Shown here piece after piece: positions 8,933 through 16,927 of a stretch of DNA of 64,000 nt. This stretch comes from Poriferisodalis sp965116715. GTDB taxonomy: Bacteria; Actinomycetota; Acidimicrobiia; Acidimicrobiales; Poriferisodalaceae. The translations under genes and the position numbers were made by a program. The stretch is taken from positions 1,488,001 to 1,552,000 of the forward strand of contig OZ220724.1 in NCBI GenBank assembly GCA_965116715.1, written 5' to 3'. The stretch's first letter is position 1. Every line of letters begins with the position of its first letter. The notes below the pieces were generated by a model that worked only from the letters and a program-made list of their open reading frames with translations, ran no database searches and had not been told where the DNA came from.

Positions 8933-10134
8933 CCGACCCCACGCCCGCACCTGAGCCCACGCACGCTCCGCTGCACACCGTGTCACGCGGGCGAGCTCGC
9001 TGGCATCGCGGACTCATCCGGCCCGTGCTGCAGCGGCGCGCCGACGTGGTGCCTGCCGCCCAGGCCGTGGCCTTCGTCATCGGCATTGCCGTCGCCCTCG
9101 TGGCGGGAGCACTGCTGCTGCTAGCGGCCGGCAACGACCCGGCCCAGGTGTACGGCCGCATGATCGACTCGTCGCTGGGCGGCATCAATTCGATCTCGCG
9201 AACGCTGCTGCGAGCGACGCCGCTTGCGCTGGCGGGTCTGGCGGTGGCCGTCGCCGGCTCGATGGGCCTGTGGAACATCGGCGCCGAGGGTCAGATGATG
9301 GCCGGTGCCACGGTTGCGGCCGGCTTGGCCATGGCGGCCGGAGACCTGCCGGGTCCGCTGCTGATTGTGCTGATGATCGGCGCCGGCGCGGTGGGCGGTG
9401 TGGTGCTCATGGCGGGCCCGGCGCTTGCCCGGGCCTATCTGGGCGTCAGCGAGATCATCACCACCTTGATGCTCGTCGAGGTCTCGATCCGGGTGGTGGA
9501 ATGGCTCGAGACTGGCCCCTGGAAGGACCCCGAATCGCAAGGCTTCGCGCTGATCGAGCCGCTGCCCGATCAGGCCTCGCTGCCGGGTCTGTTCGGCCGC
9601 GCTCACATCGGCGTGCTGATCGCAGTTGCGTTGCTGGTGGCGTTCTGGTTGGCGGTGTCGAGAACGGCGTGGGGCTACGAGCTGCGGATGGCCGGCTCGT
9701 CCCCGGCGACTGCGAGGTATGCGGGCATTTCGCTGCAGCGCAAGGTGCTGGCTGCACTCGTGCTGTCGGGCGCCTTGGCAGGGCTGGCCGGAGCTGTCGA
9801 GCTCACCGGGACCGCGACGCGGCTCGATCCCGGCCTGTCCAACGGCTACGGCTTCGCCGGGATCATCGTGGCGGCACTCGCGCTGATGCGGCCGTCAGGC
9901 GTGGCGGCGGTGGCCTTCGTGTTCGGAGCGGTGCAGGTGGGCGGTCAGTCCATCCAGACGCTGGGTGTCACAAGTTCCATCGCCACGATCTTGCAGGCCA
10001 TGATCCTCATCGGCGCACTGGTCGCCGCCGTGCTGCTCAACTACCGCATCCGCTGGGTTCGCCCCGTCGGCCATGAGACCGTCTCCGCTCCTCCTGCCGA
10101 GAGCGCCGCATCACCGGGAGCGTCGGGTGTCTGA
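8929..10134 (+). CDS. ABC transporter permease, BMP/nucleoside type (first subunit)
   Basis: 401 residues with a hydrophilic N-terminal stretch of about 45 residues followed by about 8-10 hydrophobic segments. The GLWNIGAEGQMMAGA and YLGVSEIITTLMLVEVS blocks are characteristic of BPD_transp_2 permeases of the YufP/NupB type. Translationally coupled to the ATPase by a 4-base ATGA overlap and to the second permease by an 8-base overlap, so the importer subunits are probably made from one mRNA. Confidence 0.9.
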   Translation: MTDPTPAPEPTHAPLHTVSRGRARWHRGLIRPVLQRRADVVPAAQAVAFVIGIAVALVAGALLLLAAGNDPAQVYGRMIDSSLGGINSISRTLLRATPLALAGLAVAVAGSMGLWNIGAEGQMMAGATVAAGLAMAAGDLPGPLLIVLMIGAGAVGGVVLMAGPALARAYLGVSEIITTLMLVEVSIRVVEWLETGPWKDPESQGFALIEPLPDQASLPGLFGRAHIGVLIAVALLVAFWLAVSRTAWGYELRMAGSSPATARYAGISLQRKVLAALVLSGALAGLAGAVELTGTATRLDPGLSNGYGFAGIIVAALALMRPSGVAAVAFVFGAVQVGGQSIQTLGVTSSIATILQAMILIGALVAAVLLNYRIRWVRPVGHETVSAPPAESAASPGASGV

Positions 10135-11083
10135 GGCGGCCGTCGTCGGGCTGCTCGTGGCGACGGTGCAGTTCGCCACGCTGGTGTACCTGGCCGGGCT
10201 GGGCGAGCTCATCGCCGAGCGTTCCGGCGTGCTGAACCTCGGTGTCGAGGGAATGATGGCGATGGGCGCCGTGAGCGGGTTCATGATGGCGTTGGCCACC
10301 GGCCGGCCCTGGATCGGCTTCGCATTCGCTGCCCTCGTAGGCATGGCGGTGGCCGGCATTCACGCGCTGGTGAGTGTGGTCATGGGCGCCGGCCAGGTGG
10401 TGTCCGGACTGGCGATCACGATCGGCGGGCTCGGATTCGCCGCCTTCATCGGCCAGGATGCGGTCCGCGAACGTGCCGACGCGGTGTTCACCGATCTCGG
10501 CATCGCCGGGCTCGCCGACATCCGCTGGATCGGCCCGATCCTGTTCAACCAGCCACCGGTGGTGTACCTGGCGGGCCTGCTGGGCGTCGCGGCCTGGTTC
10601 GTCCTGACTCGCACCCGGCTGGGCCTCGCATTGCGAGCGGTTGGCGAATCCGCCTCGACGACAGACTCGGTGGGCCACTCGGTGACCCTCCTGCGGTCCG
10701 GGGCGGTGCTGGTCGGTGGCGCCTTCGCAGGTGCTGCTGGCGCGTTCCTGTCGCTGTACATGGCCGCCGGCTGGACCGAGGGCCTTATCGCCGGCCGTGG
10801 CTGGATCGCGGTGGCGCTGGTCATCTTCGGAGCGTGGCGGCCCGGACGCCTGGCCGCAGGGTCGCTGCTGTTCGGCTTCACCCTGGCCCTGCAGCCTCGG
10901 GTTCAGACCTTCGACCTGAGCATTTTCGGCCTCGAGGTCAACACCATCTCGCCGGCGCTGCTCGGCATCCTGCCGTTCCTGCTGACCGTCGTGGTGCTGA
11001 TCGCGATCAGCTTCCGGGCTCGGCACCGGCCGAGCCCCGCACCCGCTGCGCTGACCCTGCCCTACCGCCGCGAAGAACGCTGA
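10127..11083 (+). CDS. ABC transporter permease, BMP/nucleoside type (second subunit)
   Basis: 318 residues, almost entirely hydrophobic, with ERSGVLNLGVEGMMAMGAVSG near the N-terminus, the hallmark of YufQ/NupC-type permeases paired with the preceding subunit. The start is placed at GTG 10127 because a GGGAG ribosome site lies 6 bases upstream and the resulting overlap with the preceding stop is only 8 bases. An ATG at 10073 would add a Pro/Arg-rich stretch unlike a membrane-protein N-terminus. It is the last gene of the four-gene importer operon. Confidence 0.9.
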   Translation: MSEAAVVGLLVATVQFATLVYLAGLGELIAERSGVLNLGVEGMMAMGAVSGFMMALATGRPWIGFAFAALVGMAVAGIHALVSVVMGAGQVVSGLAITIGGLGFAAFIGQDAVRERADAVFTDLGIAGLADIRWIGPILFNQPPVVYLAGLLGVAAWFVLTRTRLGLALRAVGESASTTDSVGHSVTLLRSGAVLVGGAFAGAAGAFLSLYMAAGWTEGLIAGRGWIAVALVIFGAWRPGRLAAGSLLFGFTLALQPRVQTFDLSIFGLEVNTISPALLGILPFLLTVVVLIAISFRARHRPSPAPAALTLPYRREER

Positions 11084-11167
11084 GGGCGCCCGTCCGCAGC
11101 AGTCCGCACACGTTCGTGATGCCAAACCGGCGATCAGTCCGCCACGGGACCGCAGAGACGGGGCCGC

Positions 11168-11173
11168 TAGCGT
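11168..11173 (+). promoter_or_regulatory. Predicted -10 hexamer of DUF3467 gene
   Basis: TAGCGT lies 7 bases before the ATG at 11181, again without an intervening ribosome site, suggesting a leaderless mRNA separate from the importer operon. Confidence 0.45.
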
Positions 11174-11180
11174 CCAGCAG

Positions 11181-11507
11181 ATGGCCGACGACAACGCACA
11201 TGAGGCCCTGCCCGACGGCACGAAGCTGCAGATCCGGCTGCCGCCGGAACTCGAGGCCGGCGTGTGGTCCAACTTTGCCGTGGTGCGTCACTCGCCCTAT
11301 GAGTTCACACTCGACTTCATCCGGCTGGACTTCAGCGGCAAGCAGTCGCCCCGTCGGGGCGTCGTCGTGCAGCGGGTCAACATGTCGCCGCAGTTCGTGG
11401 AGCAGCTGATCAGCGCCCTGACCGACAACATGTCCAAGTTCGCCTCGAACCTCGCGCCGTCCAGTCTCGAATCGCTGGGCGAGTCGGACGACGACTCAGA
11501 CGCTTGA
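11181..11507 (+). CDS. DUF3467 domain protein
   Basis: 108 residues. The core, with ANF-like SNFAVVRHSPYEFTLDFIRLDF followed by VVVQRVNMSPQFVEQLISALTDNMSKF, is the DUF3467 pattern: a short beta-rich domain with an invariant H-x-x-x-EFTLDF. The tail is acidic (SDDDSDA). The function of the family is not established. It stands alone between the importer operon and a convergent helicase gene whose stop lies 6 bases away. A second DUF3467 protein is encoded at 22925-23203. Confidence 0.85.
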   Translation: MADDNAHEALPDGTKLQIRLPPELEAGVWSNFAVVRHSPYEFTLDFIRLDFSGKQSPRRGVVVQRVNMSPQFVEQLISALTDNMSKFASNLAPSSLESLGESDDDSDA

Positions 11508-11513
11508 TGTGCC

Positions 11514-12758
11514 TCAGCGCTTCGCGGCGCGCTGGCGTCCCTTCGGTCGGGAACGGTTGTTGTTGCGAGGACGGTGCCGGGGTTGATGCTTGGCCGCCGG
11601 ACGCTCCAGCGTGCGACGTCGCGTCTGCGGACGTGCCGGCTGCCGGATCGCGGTGACGTCGGCGTCAGTGACGCGCTGCTCCAGACCCATCTTGCGTTGC
11701 ATGGATTTGAGCTCTTTGACCTGGTCAGGCTGGATGAGCGAGACCACCACGCCGCCTTGGCCGGCCCGCGCGGTGCGGCCCGAACGGTGAAGGTAGGTCT
11801 TGTGGTCAGCAGCAATGTCGTAGTGGACGACCGCGCCGACACCTTCGACATGGATGCCGCGCGCAGCGACATCTGTCGCGACCAGCGCCTGCACGTCGCC
11901 GGCGGCGAACTCGGCCAATGCCCGGGTGCGCTGGGGTTGGCTGCGTCCGCCATGGAGTGCAGCCGCTCGAATTCCTCGGCGATTCAGCTGCTTGGCCACG
12001 CGATCACAGCCGTGCCGGGTTCGACAGAACACGACCGTCGATCCTGCGGCATCGATCGCTTCGGCGCAGATGTCGGTGCGGTCAGTGCGGGCCACGCTCC
12101 AGAACACATGGTGGGCGGCTCTGGCGTCGGGGGTCTCGTCGCGCACCTCATGACGCACGGGATCGCGCTGGTAGTCGCGTGTCAGCGTCGCGACGTCTCC
12201 GTCCAGCGTCGCAGAGAACAGCATGGTCTGGCGCTGGGCTGCGGTCTGGTCCAGCAGGCGTCGCACGGCCGGGATGAATCCCATGTCGGCCATGCGGTCG
12301 GCTTCGTCGATGACGACCTTGTCGACAGCCGACAGGTTTGCCTGGCCTTGGGAGATCAGGTCTTCAAGGCGCCCCGGGCACGCCACAAGTATGTCGACGC
12401 CGCGACGCAGCGAACCAATCTGGGAGCCGTAGCCCACGCCGCCATAGGCAACGCCAACGCGGCGCTTGCCTGCGAAGGTGCGCAGCTCGGTCTTGATCTG
12501 ATCGGCGAGTTCGCGGGTCGGCGCGAGCACGAGAGCTCGTGGCTGATGCGGCTGAGCTTTGCCGACGCCGGCCACGAGCGGGATCCCGAACGCCAGCGTC
12601 TTGCCGGATCCGGTGGGCGCGCGGCCGCAGACGTCGCGTCCGGCCAGTGCATCGGCCACCGTGGCTGCCTGAATGGCAAACGGCTGGATGATGCCGCGTT
12701 GCGCGAGCGCGCTGACAATGAAGTCGGGCGCGCCCAGCTGGGCGAATGTGGGGGGCAT
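11514..12758 (-). CDS. DEAD-box ATP-dependent RNA helicase
   Basis: 414 residues. Motifs in order: the Q-motif region (GIIQPFAIQ), APTGSGKT (I), PTRELA (Ia), DEAD (II), SAT (III), VFCRTRHGCDRVAK (IV) and HRSGRTARAG (VI). A basic tail rich in Arg/Pro/Lys is typical of RhlE/CsdA-type helicases that unwind structured RNA. The start at 12758 is chosen because an AGGAG ribosome site lies 6 bases upstream; a start at 12815 would add 19 poorly conserved residues. It is transcribed in the same direction as a cold-shock protein gene 108 bases upstream, suggesting a shared role in RNA unfolding at low temperature. Confidence 0.93.
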   Translation of the reverse strand: MPPTFAQLGAPDFIVSALAQRGIIQPFAIQAATVADALAGRDVCGRAPTGSGKTLAFGIPLVAGVGKAQPHQPRALVLAPTRELADQIKTELRTFAGKRRVGVAYGGVGYGSQIGSLRRGVDILVACPGRLEDLISQGQANLSAVDKVVIDEADRMADMGFIPAVRRLLDQTAAQRQTMLFSATLDGDVATLTRDYQRDPVRHEVRDETPDARAAHHVFWSVARTDRTDICAEAIDAAGSTVVFCRTRHGCDRVAKQLNRRGIRAAALHGGRSQPQRTRALAEFAAGDVQALVATDVAARGIHVEGVGAVVHYDIAADHKTYLHRSGRTARAGQGGVVVSLIQPDQVKELKSMQRKMGLEQRVTDADVTAIRQPARPQTRRRTLERPAAKHQPRHRPRNNNRSRPKGRQRAAKR

Positions 12759-12866
12759 GTATCTCCTCGCCGACGTCGGGTCGGCAATCGACGTGATCGT
12801 CGCCGACTCGGGCAAGCGTCGACGCGGCCTGTCAGTGCAGGCGACGGTGCGTGGCGGCGACCGAGT

Positions 12867-13064
12867 TCAGACGGGCTTGACGTTTTGGGCTTCGTCGCCC
12901 TTGCGGCCGGGTCCGATGTCGAACTCGACTTCCTGCCCTGCTTCCAGCGTGCGGTAGTTCTCACCGACGATGTTGGAGAAATGGACGAAGACGTCATCGG
13001 CGCCTTCACGGGAGATAAAGCCGAAGCCCTTCTCGTTGTTGAAGAACTTGACTGTTCCGCGCAT
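12867..13064 (-). CDS. CspA-family cold-shock protein
   Basis: 65 residues, a single OB-fold cold-shock domain. It has KGFGFI (RNP1) and VFVHF (RNP2), preceded by the standard GTVKFFN start, and ends soon after the last strand as expected for the family. It binds single-stranded RNA and acts as an RNA chaperone. Position directly upstream of a DEAD-box helicase on the same strand is meaningful, since both remove RNA secondary structure. A strong palindrome lies 24 bases upstream of the start codon, in the presumed 5' leader. Confidence 0.95.
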   Translation of the reverse strand: MRGTVKFFNNEKGFGFISREGADDVFVHFSNIVGENYRTLEAGQEVEFDIGPGRKGDEAQNVKPV

Positions 13065-13087
13065 GTTGTGCCTCTCGAAGCTCGGCC

Positions 13088-13106
13088 TGACCGGCCTGGC
13101 CGGTCA
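13088..13106 (-). promoter_or_regulatory. Palindrome in the csp 5' leader
   Basis: A perfect 9+1+9 inverted repeat (TGACCGGCC and its complement). In RNA it would fold as a 7-bp stem with a 5-base loop, 24 bases before the cold-shock start codon. A TAACCT hexamer just upstream on the same strand could be the -10 element, which would put the hairpin near the 5' end of the mRNA. A thermo-responsive or mRNA-stabilising role is a guess; a protein operator is also possible. Confidence 0.45.
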
Positions 13107-13138
13107 AGGGGCGCAAGGTTACGGCGCGAACGCTGCGT

Positions 13139-14116
13139 TCAGGCTCGCGCGTGCGCGCCGGGCACGAATTCGTCCAGAAACTTGAGCGTCGCCTCGACGA
13201 AGATGTCGTTGCGGTCGCCCGCCACCATGTGGGCCGCGCCTCCCACATTGGCGTAGTGCGCATGCGGCACCGTCGCGAGAAACGACTGGGCGCCTTCCTC
13301 GGACAGCACGTCGCTCATGCCGCCTCGCACCAGCAGTGTGGGCAGCGTCAGATTCTCAGCCGCCGCCTGCTGGCGAGGGATGCGCTCGGCGAAGCTACGC
13401 GGCCGGTGCATGAAGGCAGGATCCCAGTGCCAGCGGTAGCGGCCGTCGGGCCAGAGGCGAACGTTCTTGGCGAGCCCGTCCAGATTCCTGGGCCGCTTGC
13501 GGTGCGGCTGGTAGTTCGCAATGGCCTCGGCCACCTCTTCGAGCGATGCAAAGCCGTCGGCGCCCTGGGCCATGAATTCTCGGATCTTGCGCACGCCGGC
13601 TGCTTCGATCTGCGGCGCCGTGTCAACGAGCACGAGCGCAAGCGCATCCACGGCACCCTCGCCGACCGCAGTCAAGGAGGTTCCGCCGCCCATCGAGGCG
13701 CCGACCAGCACCGGCCGCTCGCCGAAGTGCTCCACGATCGCCACCAGGTCGGCCACCGACGCCTCGGTTGTGTAGTCGCCGTCGGGTGCCCAGTCCGAGT
13801 CACCATGACCCCGGGCGTCGAGGCACACCGCCCGGTAGCCGCCGTCGGCGAGGGCCTGACCGGCTCCCTTCCAGGCGTGGCGGGTCTGGCCGCCGCCGTG
13901 CTGCAGCAGGACCAGCGGGCCGTCGTCGCCGTAGATGTCGGCAGCGACGTTCACACCTCCCGACGCCTCGATCATGAGATCAGGAATGAGCGTGTCGGTG
14001 ATGCGTTCACCGTGCTCGGAGGGGTGTGAGTAGACATCCGCGCCCGCCGGCTCTGACGGCACGAAGTCGGGAGCGTCAGCGTCGGCGGGATCGAACAGCG
14101 GCTTGCGCTGAGTCAT
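13139..14116 (-). CDS. Alpha/beta hydrolase
   Basis: 325 residues. The alpha/beta hydrolase fold is shown by VLLQHGGGQTRHAW (oxyanion HG region), LDARGHGDSDWA, the nucleophile elbow GASMGGG, a late GGMSDVLS (acid region) and GGAAHMVAGD with the catalytic His. The first 50 residues are a hydrophilic lead not seen in minimal family members. Substrate cannot be predicted; epoxide, ester and C-C bond hydrolases share this pattern. The start at 14116 has a GAAGGG ribosome site; longer in-frame starts run antisense to composition expectations. It lies 118 bases downstream of the predicted selenoprotein gene on the same strand. Confidence 0.85.
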   Translation of the reverse strand: MTQRKPLFDPADADAPDFVPSEPAGADVYSHPSEHGERITDTLIPDLMIEASGGVNVAADIYGDDGPLVLLQHGGGQTRHAWKGAGQALADGGYRAVCLDARGHGDSDWAPDGDYTTEASVADLVAIVEHFGERPVLVGASMGGGTSLTAVGEGAVDALALVLVDTAPQIEAAGVRKIREFMAQGADGFASLEEVAEAIANYQPHRKRPRNLDGLAKNVRLWPDGRYRWHWDPAFMHRPRSFAERIPRQQAAAENLTLPTLLVRGGMSDVLSEEGAQSFLATVPHAHYANVGGAAHMVAGDRNDIFVEATLKFLDEFVPGAHARA

Positions 14117-14234
14117 GGAATGCCCTTCGTTCGGATCGAGGTCGGTCAGTGGATCGCGCGTCGGGGCCGCACGGCGGTTGATCTGTGCAATGGACGGGCG
14201 GAAGCGTGTCGCAGGCCGAGACCGTGCACTCCGC

Positions 14235-15185
14235 CTAGCTCGTCCGGGCGCGGCCGTCAGACTTGGCCGCGGCTTGATCGCGGCGGCGCGCCTCGCCGGC
14301 CGCCGCCAGCGCGGCCCGGTTCGAGTCGTCGACGCGCATGAAGTGGTCACGCCAGCCGTCGTTGTCGTCCGCGTCCCACACGAACGGCGTCTGCACCGTG
14401 GTGCGCGGCATCCAAGCGTGCTCGAACAGGTCCAGCCCCATGCCCACGATGGCGCGCTGCATATCGGCGTCGCCGGGCTTGCCCGTCGGGTTCCCCAAGG
14501 GGAAGTCGGTGAACACGAAGCGGGCGACGCCGCATTCCTCGACGATGTCACGAGCGCTGCCGGCGACCACCGTCGGGATGCCGGCTTCCTCGAGGTGTCG
14601 TGCGACCAGACCCACGGTCTGGTGGCAGACAGGTCAGAGGGGAATCAGGAACGCCACGTCGACGCCGTCTTCGCGCATCCACTCTTCGGTGCGGGGCGAA
14701 TCGTTGCGCTGTGTGCGGCGGTGGCTGTAGTCGGTGGGGATGCCGTAGAAGCGTTCCGACAGCGCGCCGATGCGCCCCTCTGCCTCGAACTCGCGCATCC
14801 GGTTGATGGGCAGGTAGGTGTCGAGGTCTTCGGTGTGGGTGTTGTCCTTGTCCCAGAAGAGGTCGCTGTTGTAGAGGCCGGCGAGGGCGTCGTCGCAGCG
14901 GGCTGCGTAGGGCTGCTTGGGCCTGGCCACCGGCACGCCCGCAGGCTCGCGGCCCTTCTCGAAGAATGAGGTGGTGACCAGCCCCACGGTGCACTCCGAC
15001 AGCGGCTTCGGCAGCGGCGTGAAGGCAACCTCGTGGCTGTACGCCCACTGGTACGGCTGCGGGTAGCCGTGAGCTGCGTAGTACTCGCGCGACTTGTCGA
15101 TGTAGCTCAGGTACGACCGGTGCGCACGCCGACCGTCCGGCTTCTGCCCGTTGCTGCTGCGCTTGGTGCCTGCTGCGGTCGCCAT
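14235..15185 (-). CDS. GrdB/PrdB-family selenoprotein (in-frame TGA = Sec184)
   Basis: Read through an in-frame TGA at 14636-14634, the gene encodes 316 residues with Sec184. Sequence before the TGA ends EDGVDVAFLIPL; after it comes PVCHQTVGLVARHLEEAGIP, giving a UPVCHQT motif. From memory this lines up with the DGVD...U-x-x-C-H-R-S...Q-R-x-I-E-x-A-G-I-P region of D-proline reductase PrdB and the glycine/sarcosine/betaine reductase selenoprotein B family, where Sec is the catalytic residue. The ATG at 15185 has a GGGGGAG ribosome site 5 bases upstream. A hairpin fitting a bacterial SECIS follows the TGA. No partner subunits (PrdA, GrdA, GrdC/E) are nearby, so the reaction is unknown; an aerobic redox role is plausible. 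Without readthrough the product would be a 183-residue fragment. Confidence 0.85.
14605..14623 (-). promoter_or_regulatory. Predicted bacterial SECIS hairpin of the GrdB/PrdB-like gene
   Basis: A perfect 8-bp inverted repeat, ACCAGACC with its complement, around a 3-base GUG loop. It lies inside the reading frame 11-29 bases after the TGA; the loop begins at +19 with a G. This fits the known pattern for bacterial SECIS elements (apical loop 16-37 bases downstream, a G in the first two loop bases). SelB binding is inferred. Confidence 0.65.
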
Positions 15186-15356
15186 CGTGTCTCCCCCGCT
15201 GGTTGACGCGCTCAGACTGTACGCGCCCCGCCCTGCTGTGCGCCCGCTGCGGAGGCGGCAGGATCCTCTGCGACCAGCGATCCAGCAGGTCGCAACGTCG
15301 CCGAGCCTCCTGCCGCCTCCGCAGCTCTGGCACATGTGCCCGCTGGCTGGAGTTCT

Positions 15357-15362
15357 TAGCCT
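15357..15362 (+). promoter_or_regulatory. Predicted -10 hexamer of haemoglobin gene
   Basis: TAGCCT lies 7 bases before the GTG at 15370. This supports the GTG as a leaderless start and argues against the longer upstream in-frame extension. Confidence 0.45.
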
Positions 15363-15369
15363 GAGCGCC

Positions 15370-15873
15370 GTGAGCGACACCGACGTCCCCGGAGCGGACG
15401 AAGCTGCGTCCTCCAGCGATGGGTCCGCATGGGGTGCGGGGGGCCTGACGCTGGGCGGCAGCCTGGCCGATGCCGTCGAGCAGCCGCCGACGGTGTACGC
15501 GGCCGTGGGCGGGCAGCAGTTCTTCGATGAGCTGGTGGGCCGGTTCTATGACGCCGCCGAGAGCGACGAGCTGCTGCGGCCGATGTATCCGGCAGATCTC
15601 GGGCCGTCCCGGCACCGGCTGGCGGGCTTTCTGGCCCAGTACTGGGGCGGACCCGCTGACTACAGCGCCGAGCGGGGCCATCCCCGACTGCGCATGCGGC
15701 ACATGCCATTCGCCATCGGCGTGGCCGAGCGCAATGCGTGGATGCGTCACATGCTGGCGTCGCTGGAGGCAGCGAGCTTGCCCGACGGGTCACCGCTCGA
15801 CCCTGACATCGCGCAGGCCATGTTCGCCCACTTCGACAACGCCGCCACACACCTCATCAACCAGCCCGGCTGA
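15370..15873 (+). CDS. Group II truncated haemoglobin (GlbO-like)
   Basis: 167 residues. After a disordered acidic lead of about 35 residues comes the globin: VYAAVGGQQFFDELVGRFYD, QYWGGPADYS, RGHPRLRMRHMPFAIG with the proximal His, and ERNAWMRHM with the conserved Trp of group II. These proteins bind heme and oxygen and are tied to oxygen transfer or nitric-oxide and peroxide chemistry. The 35-residue lead is unusual for the family (normally about 130 residues). The gene lies head-to-head with the predicted selenoprotein gene (184 bases apart), so a shared redox regulation is possible but unproven. Confidence 0.92.
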   Translation: MSDTDVPGADEAASSSDGSAWGAGGLTLGGSLADAVEQPPTVYAAVGGQQFFDELVGRFYDAAESDELLRPMYPADLGPSRHRLAGFLAQYWGGPADYSAERGHPRLRMRHMPFAIGVAERNAWMRHMLASLEAASLPDGSPLDPDIAQAMFAHFDNAATHLINQPG

Positions 15874-15883
15874 CCGGCCGAAG

Positions 15884-15920
15884 GCGCTAGAACAGCGGCC
15901 GATGGCTGAGACGACCAAGC
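15884..15920 (+). repeat. 37-bp direct repeat, left copy
   Basis: 34 of 37 bases match the copy at 18064-18100, including an unbroken 21-base block. The repeat covers a TAGAAC hexamer, the ATG and the first codons of the DUF4268 gene. The two copies bracket a 2.1-kb segment. Confidence 0.8.
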
Positions 15921-16912
15921 CACCGAATCCAGCCGAGAGTCAGCGCGGCGACATCGGCTTGCTCGCGACTGTCCCGATTCGCGAGCTATGGCCTCACGAG
16001 GCTCTCGATCTGACGCCGTGGCTCGCGGAGAATCCCGCAGTCATCGGCAACTGCCTCGGATTGAACCTCTCCTTGGAGGGCACAGAAGTGTCGGTCGGCA
16101 GCTACAGCGCCGATCTGGTCTTCAATGACACCGAACGTGCATGTCGTGTCGTAGTCGAGAACATGTACGGGTCCACCGACCACGACCACATCGGCAAGCT
16201 CATCACTTACGCCGCTGGACTTGAGGCGACACATGCCGTTCTCTTGGCCGAAGGCTTCCGGCCGGAGCACCTGTCGGCACTCGCTTGGCTGAACGACGTC
16301 TCGAGATCCCCCTTCGGCTTCTTCGGGCTGGTCCTAGAGGCGTGGCGTATCGATGGCTCTCGACCGGCCCCGCACCTGCGCGTCGAACTTGAGCCCGATG
16401 AATGGTCACGCTCTGTGCGTGACGCTCGGACAAGCCACTCGAGCAACAGTCAGGCACTCTGCCTTGAATTCTGGGGAGACGTTCGGCAAGCGCTGCAGCA
16501 ATCCGACTCACGATGGGCGGCTGGCCGCAGGCCATCCAAGAATCCGTGGATGACCTTTGACCGGAAGAACAACGTGTGCTTCAACGCCGCGTTTCATGGA
16601 AGGGGCGCCAAGCGGAGCCTGAGGGCTGAGGTGTGGATCGACGCCTCCGACAAGGCAGCTACTGCTGCGATTTACGACGAACTGCTCCTACGCCGAGAAT
16701 CGATCGAGGGACAACTCGGTTACGAACTCACATGGGAACCCGAGGTCCACAGCAAGAATGCACGCATCTCAGTCAGCCATCCTGGCCCCGTATCTGAGAA
16801 CGACAAAGCCGGGTGGCCCGAGGCCCATCAGTGGCTCGTTCACGCGCTCTCCGAGTTCCGCGATGTCTTCGACCCTGTCGTAGAGCAGATGGCTCGCGAG
16901 CAAACCGGCTGA
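15902..16912 (+). CDS. DUF4268 domain protein with nuclease-like N-terminus
   Basis: 336 residues. The first half (LWPHEALDLTPWLAENPAVI, then GSYSADLVFND, VVVENMYGSTDHDHIGKLITYAAGL) matches the common N-terminal domain of DUF4268 proteins, which looks like a PD-(D/E)xK-type nuclease core with D...E. The usual ENQ is ENM here. The second half, with RKNNVCFNAAFHG, RAEVWID and a C-terminal HQWLVHALSEFRDVFDP, is the DUF4268 domain. Family members are often found in defence or mobile regions, but no activity is established. The ATG lies 8 bases after TAGAAC. Base composition is less GC-rich than the neighbours, consistent with transfer. Confidence 0.8.
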   Translation: MAETTKPPNPAESQRGDIGLLATVPIRELWPHEALDLTPWLAENPAVIGNCLGLNLSLEGTEVSVGSYSADLVFNDTERACRVVVENMYGSTDHDHIGKLITYAAGLEATHAVLLAEGFRPEHLSALAWLNDVSRSPFGFFGLVLEAWRIDGSRPAPHLRVELEPDEWSRSVRDARTSHSSNSQALCLEFWGDVRQALQQSDSRWAAGRRPSKNPWMTFDRKNNVCFNAAFHGRGAKRSLRAEVWIDASDKAATAAIYDELLLRRESIEGQLGYELTWEPEVHSKNARISVSHPGPVSENDKAGWPEAHQWLVHALSEFRDVFDPVVEQMAREQTG

Positions 16913-16927
16913 ACTGGTTCGCCGCGA

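Noticed and set aside
10073..10126. Upstream ATG giving the second BMP permease 18 extra residues.
   Set aside because: The extra residues are Pro/Arg/His-rich and lie inside the preceding gene; GTG 10127 has a good ribosome site.
11574..13256. 560-codon plus-strand open frame opposite the helicase and cold-shock genes.
   Set aside because: It crosses two well-supported minus-strand genes and has no domain.
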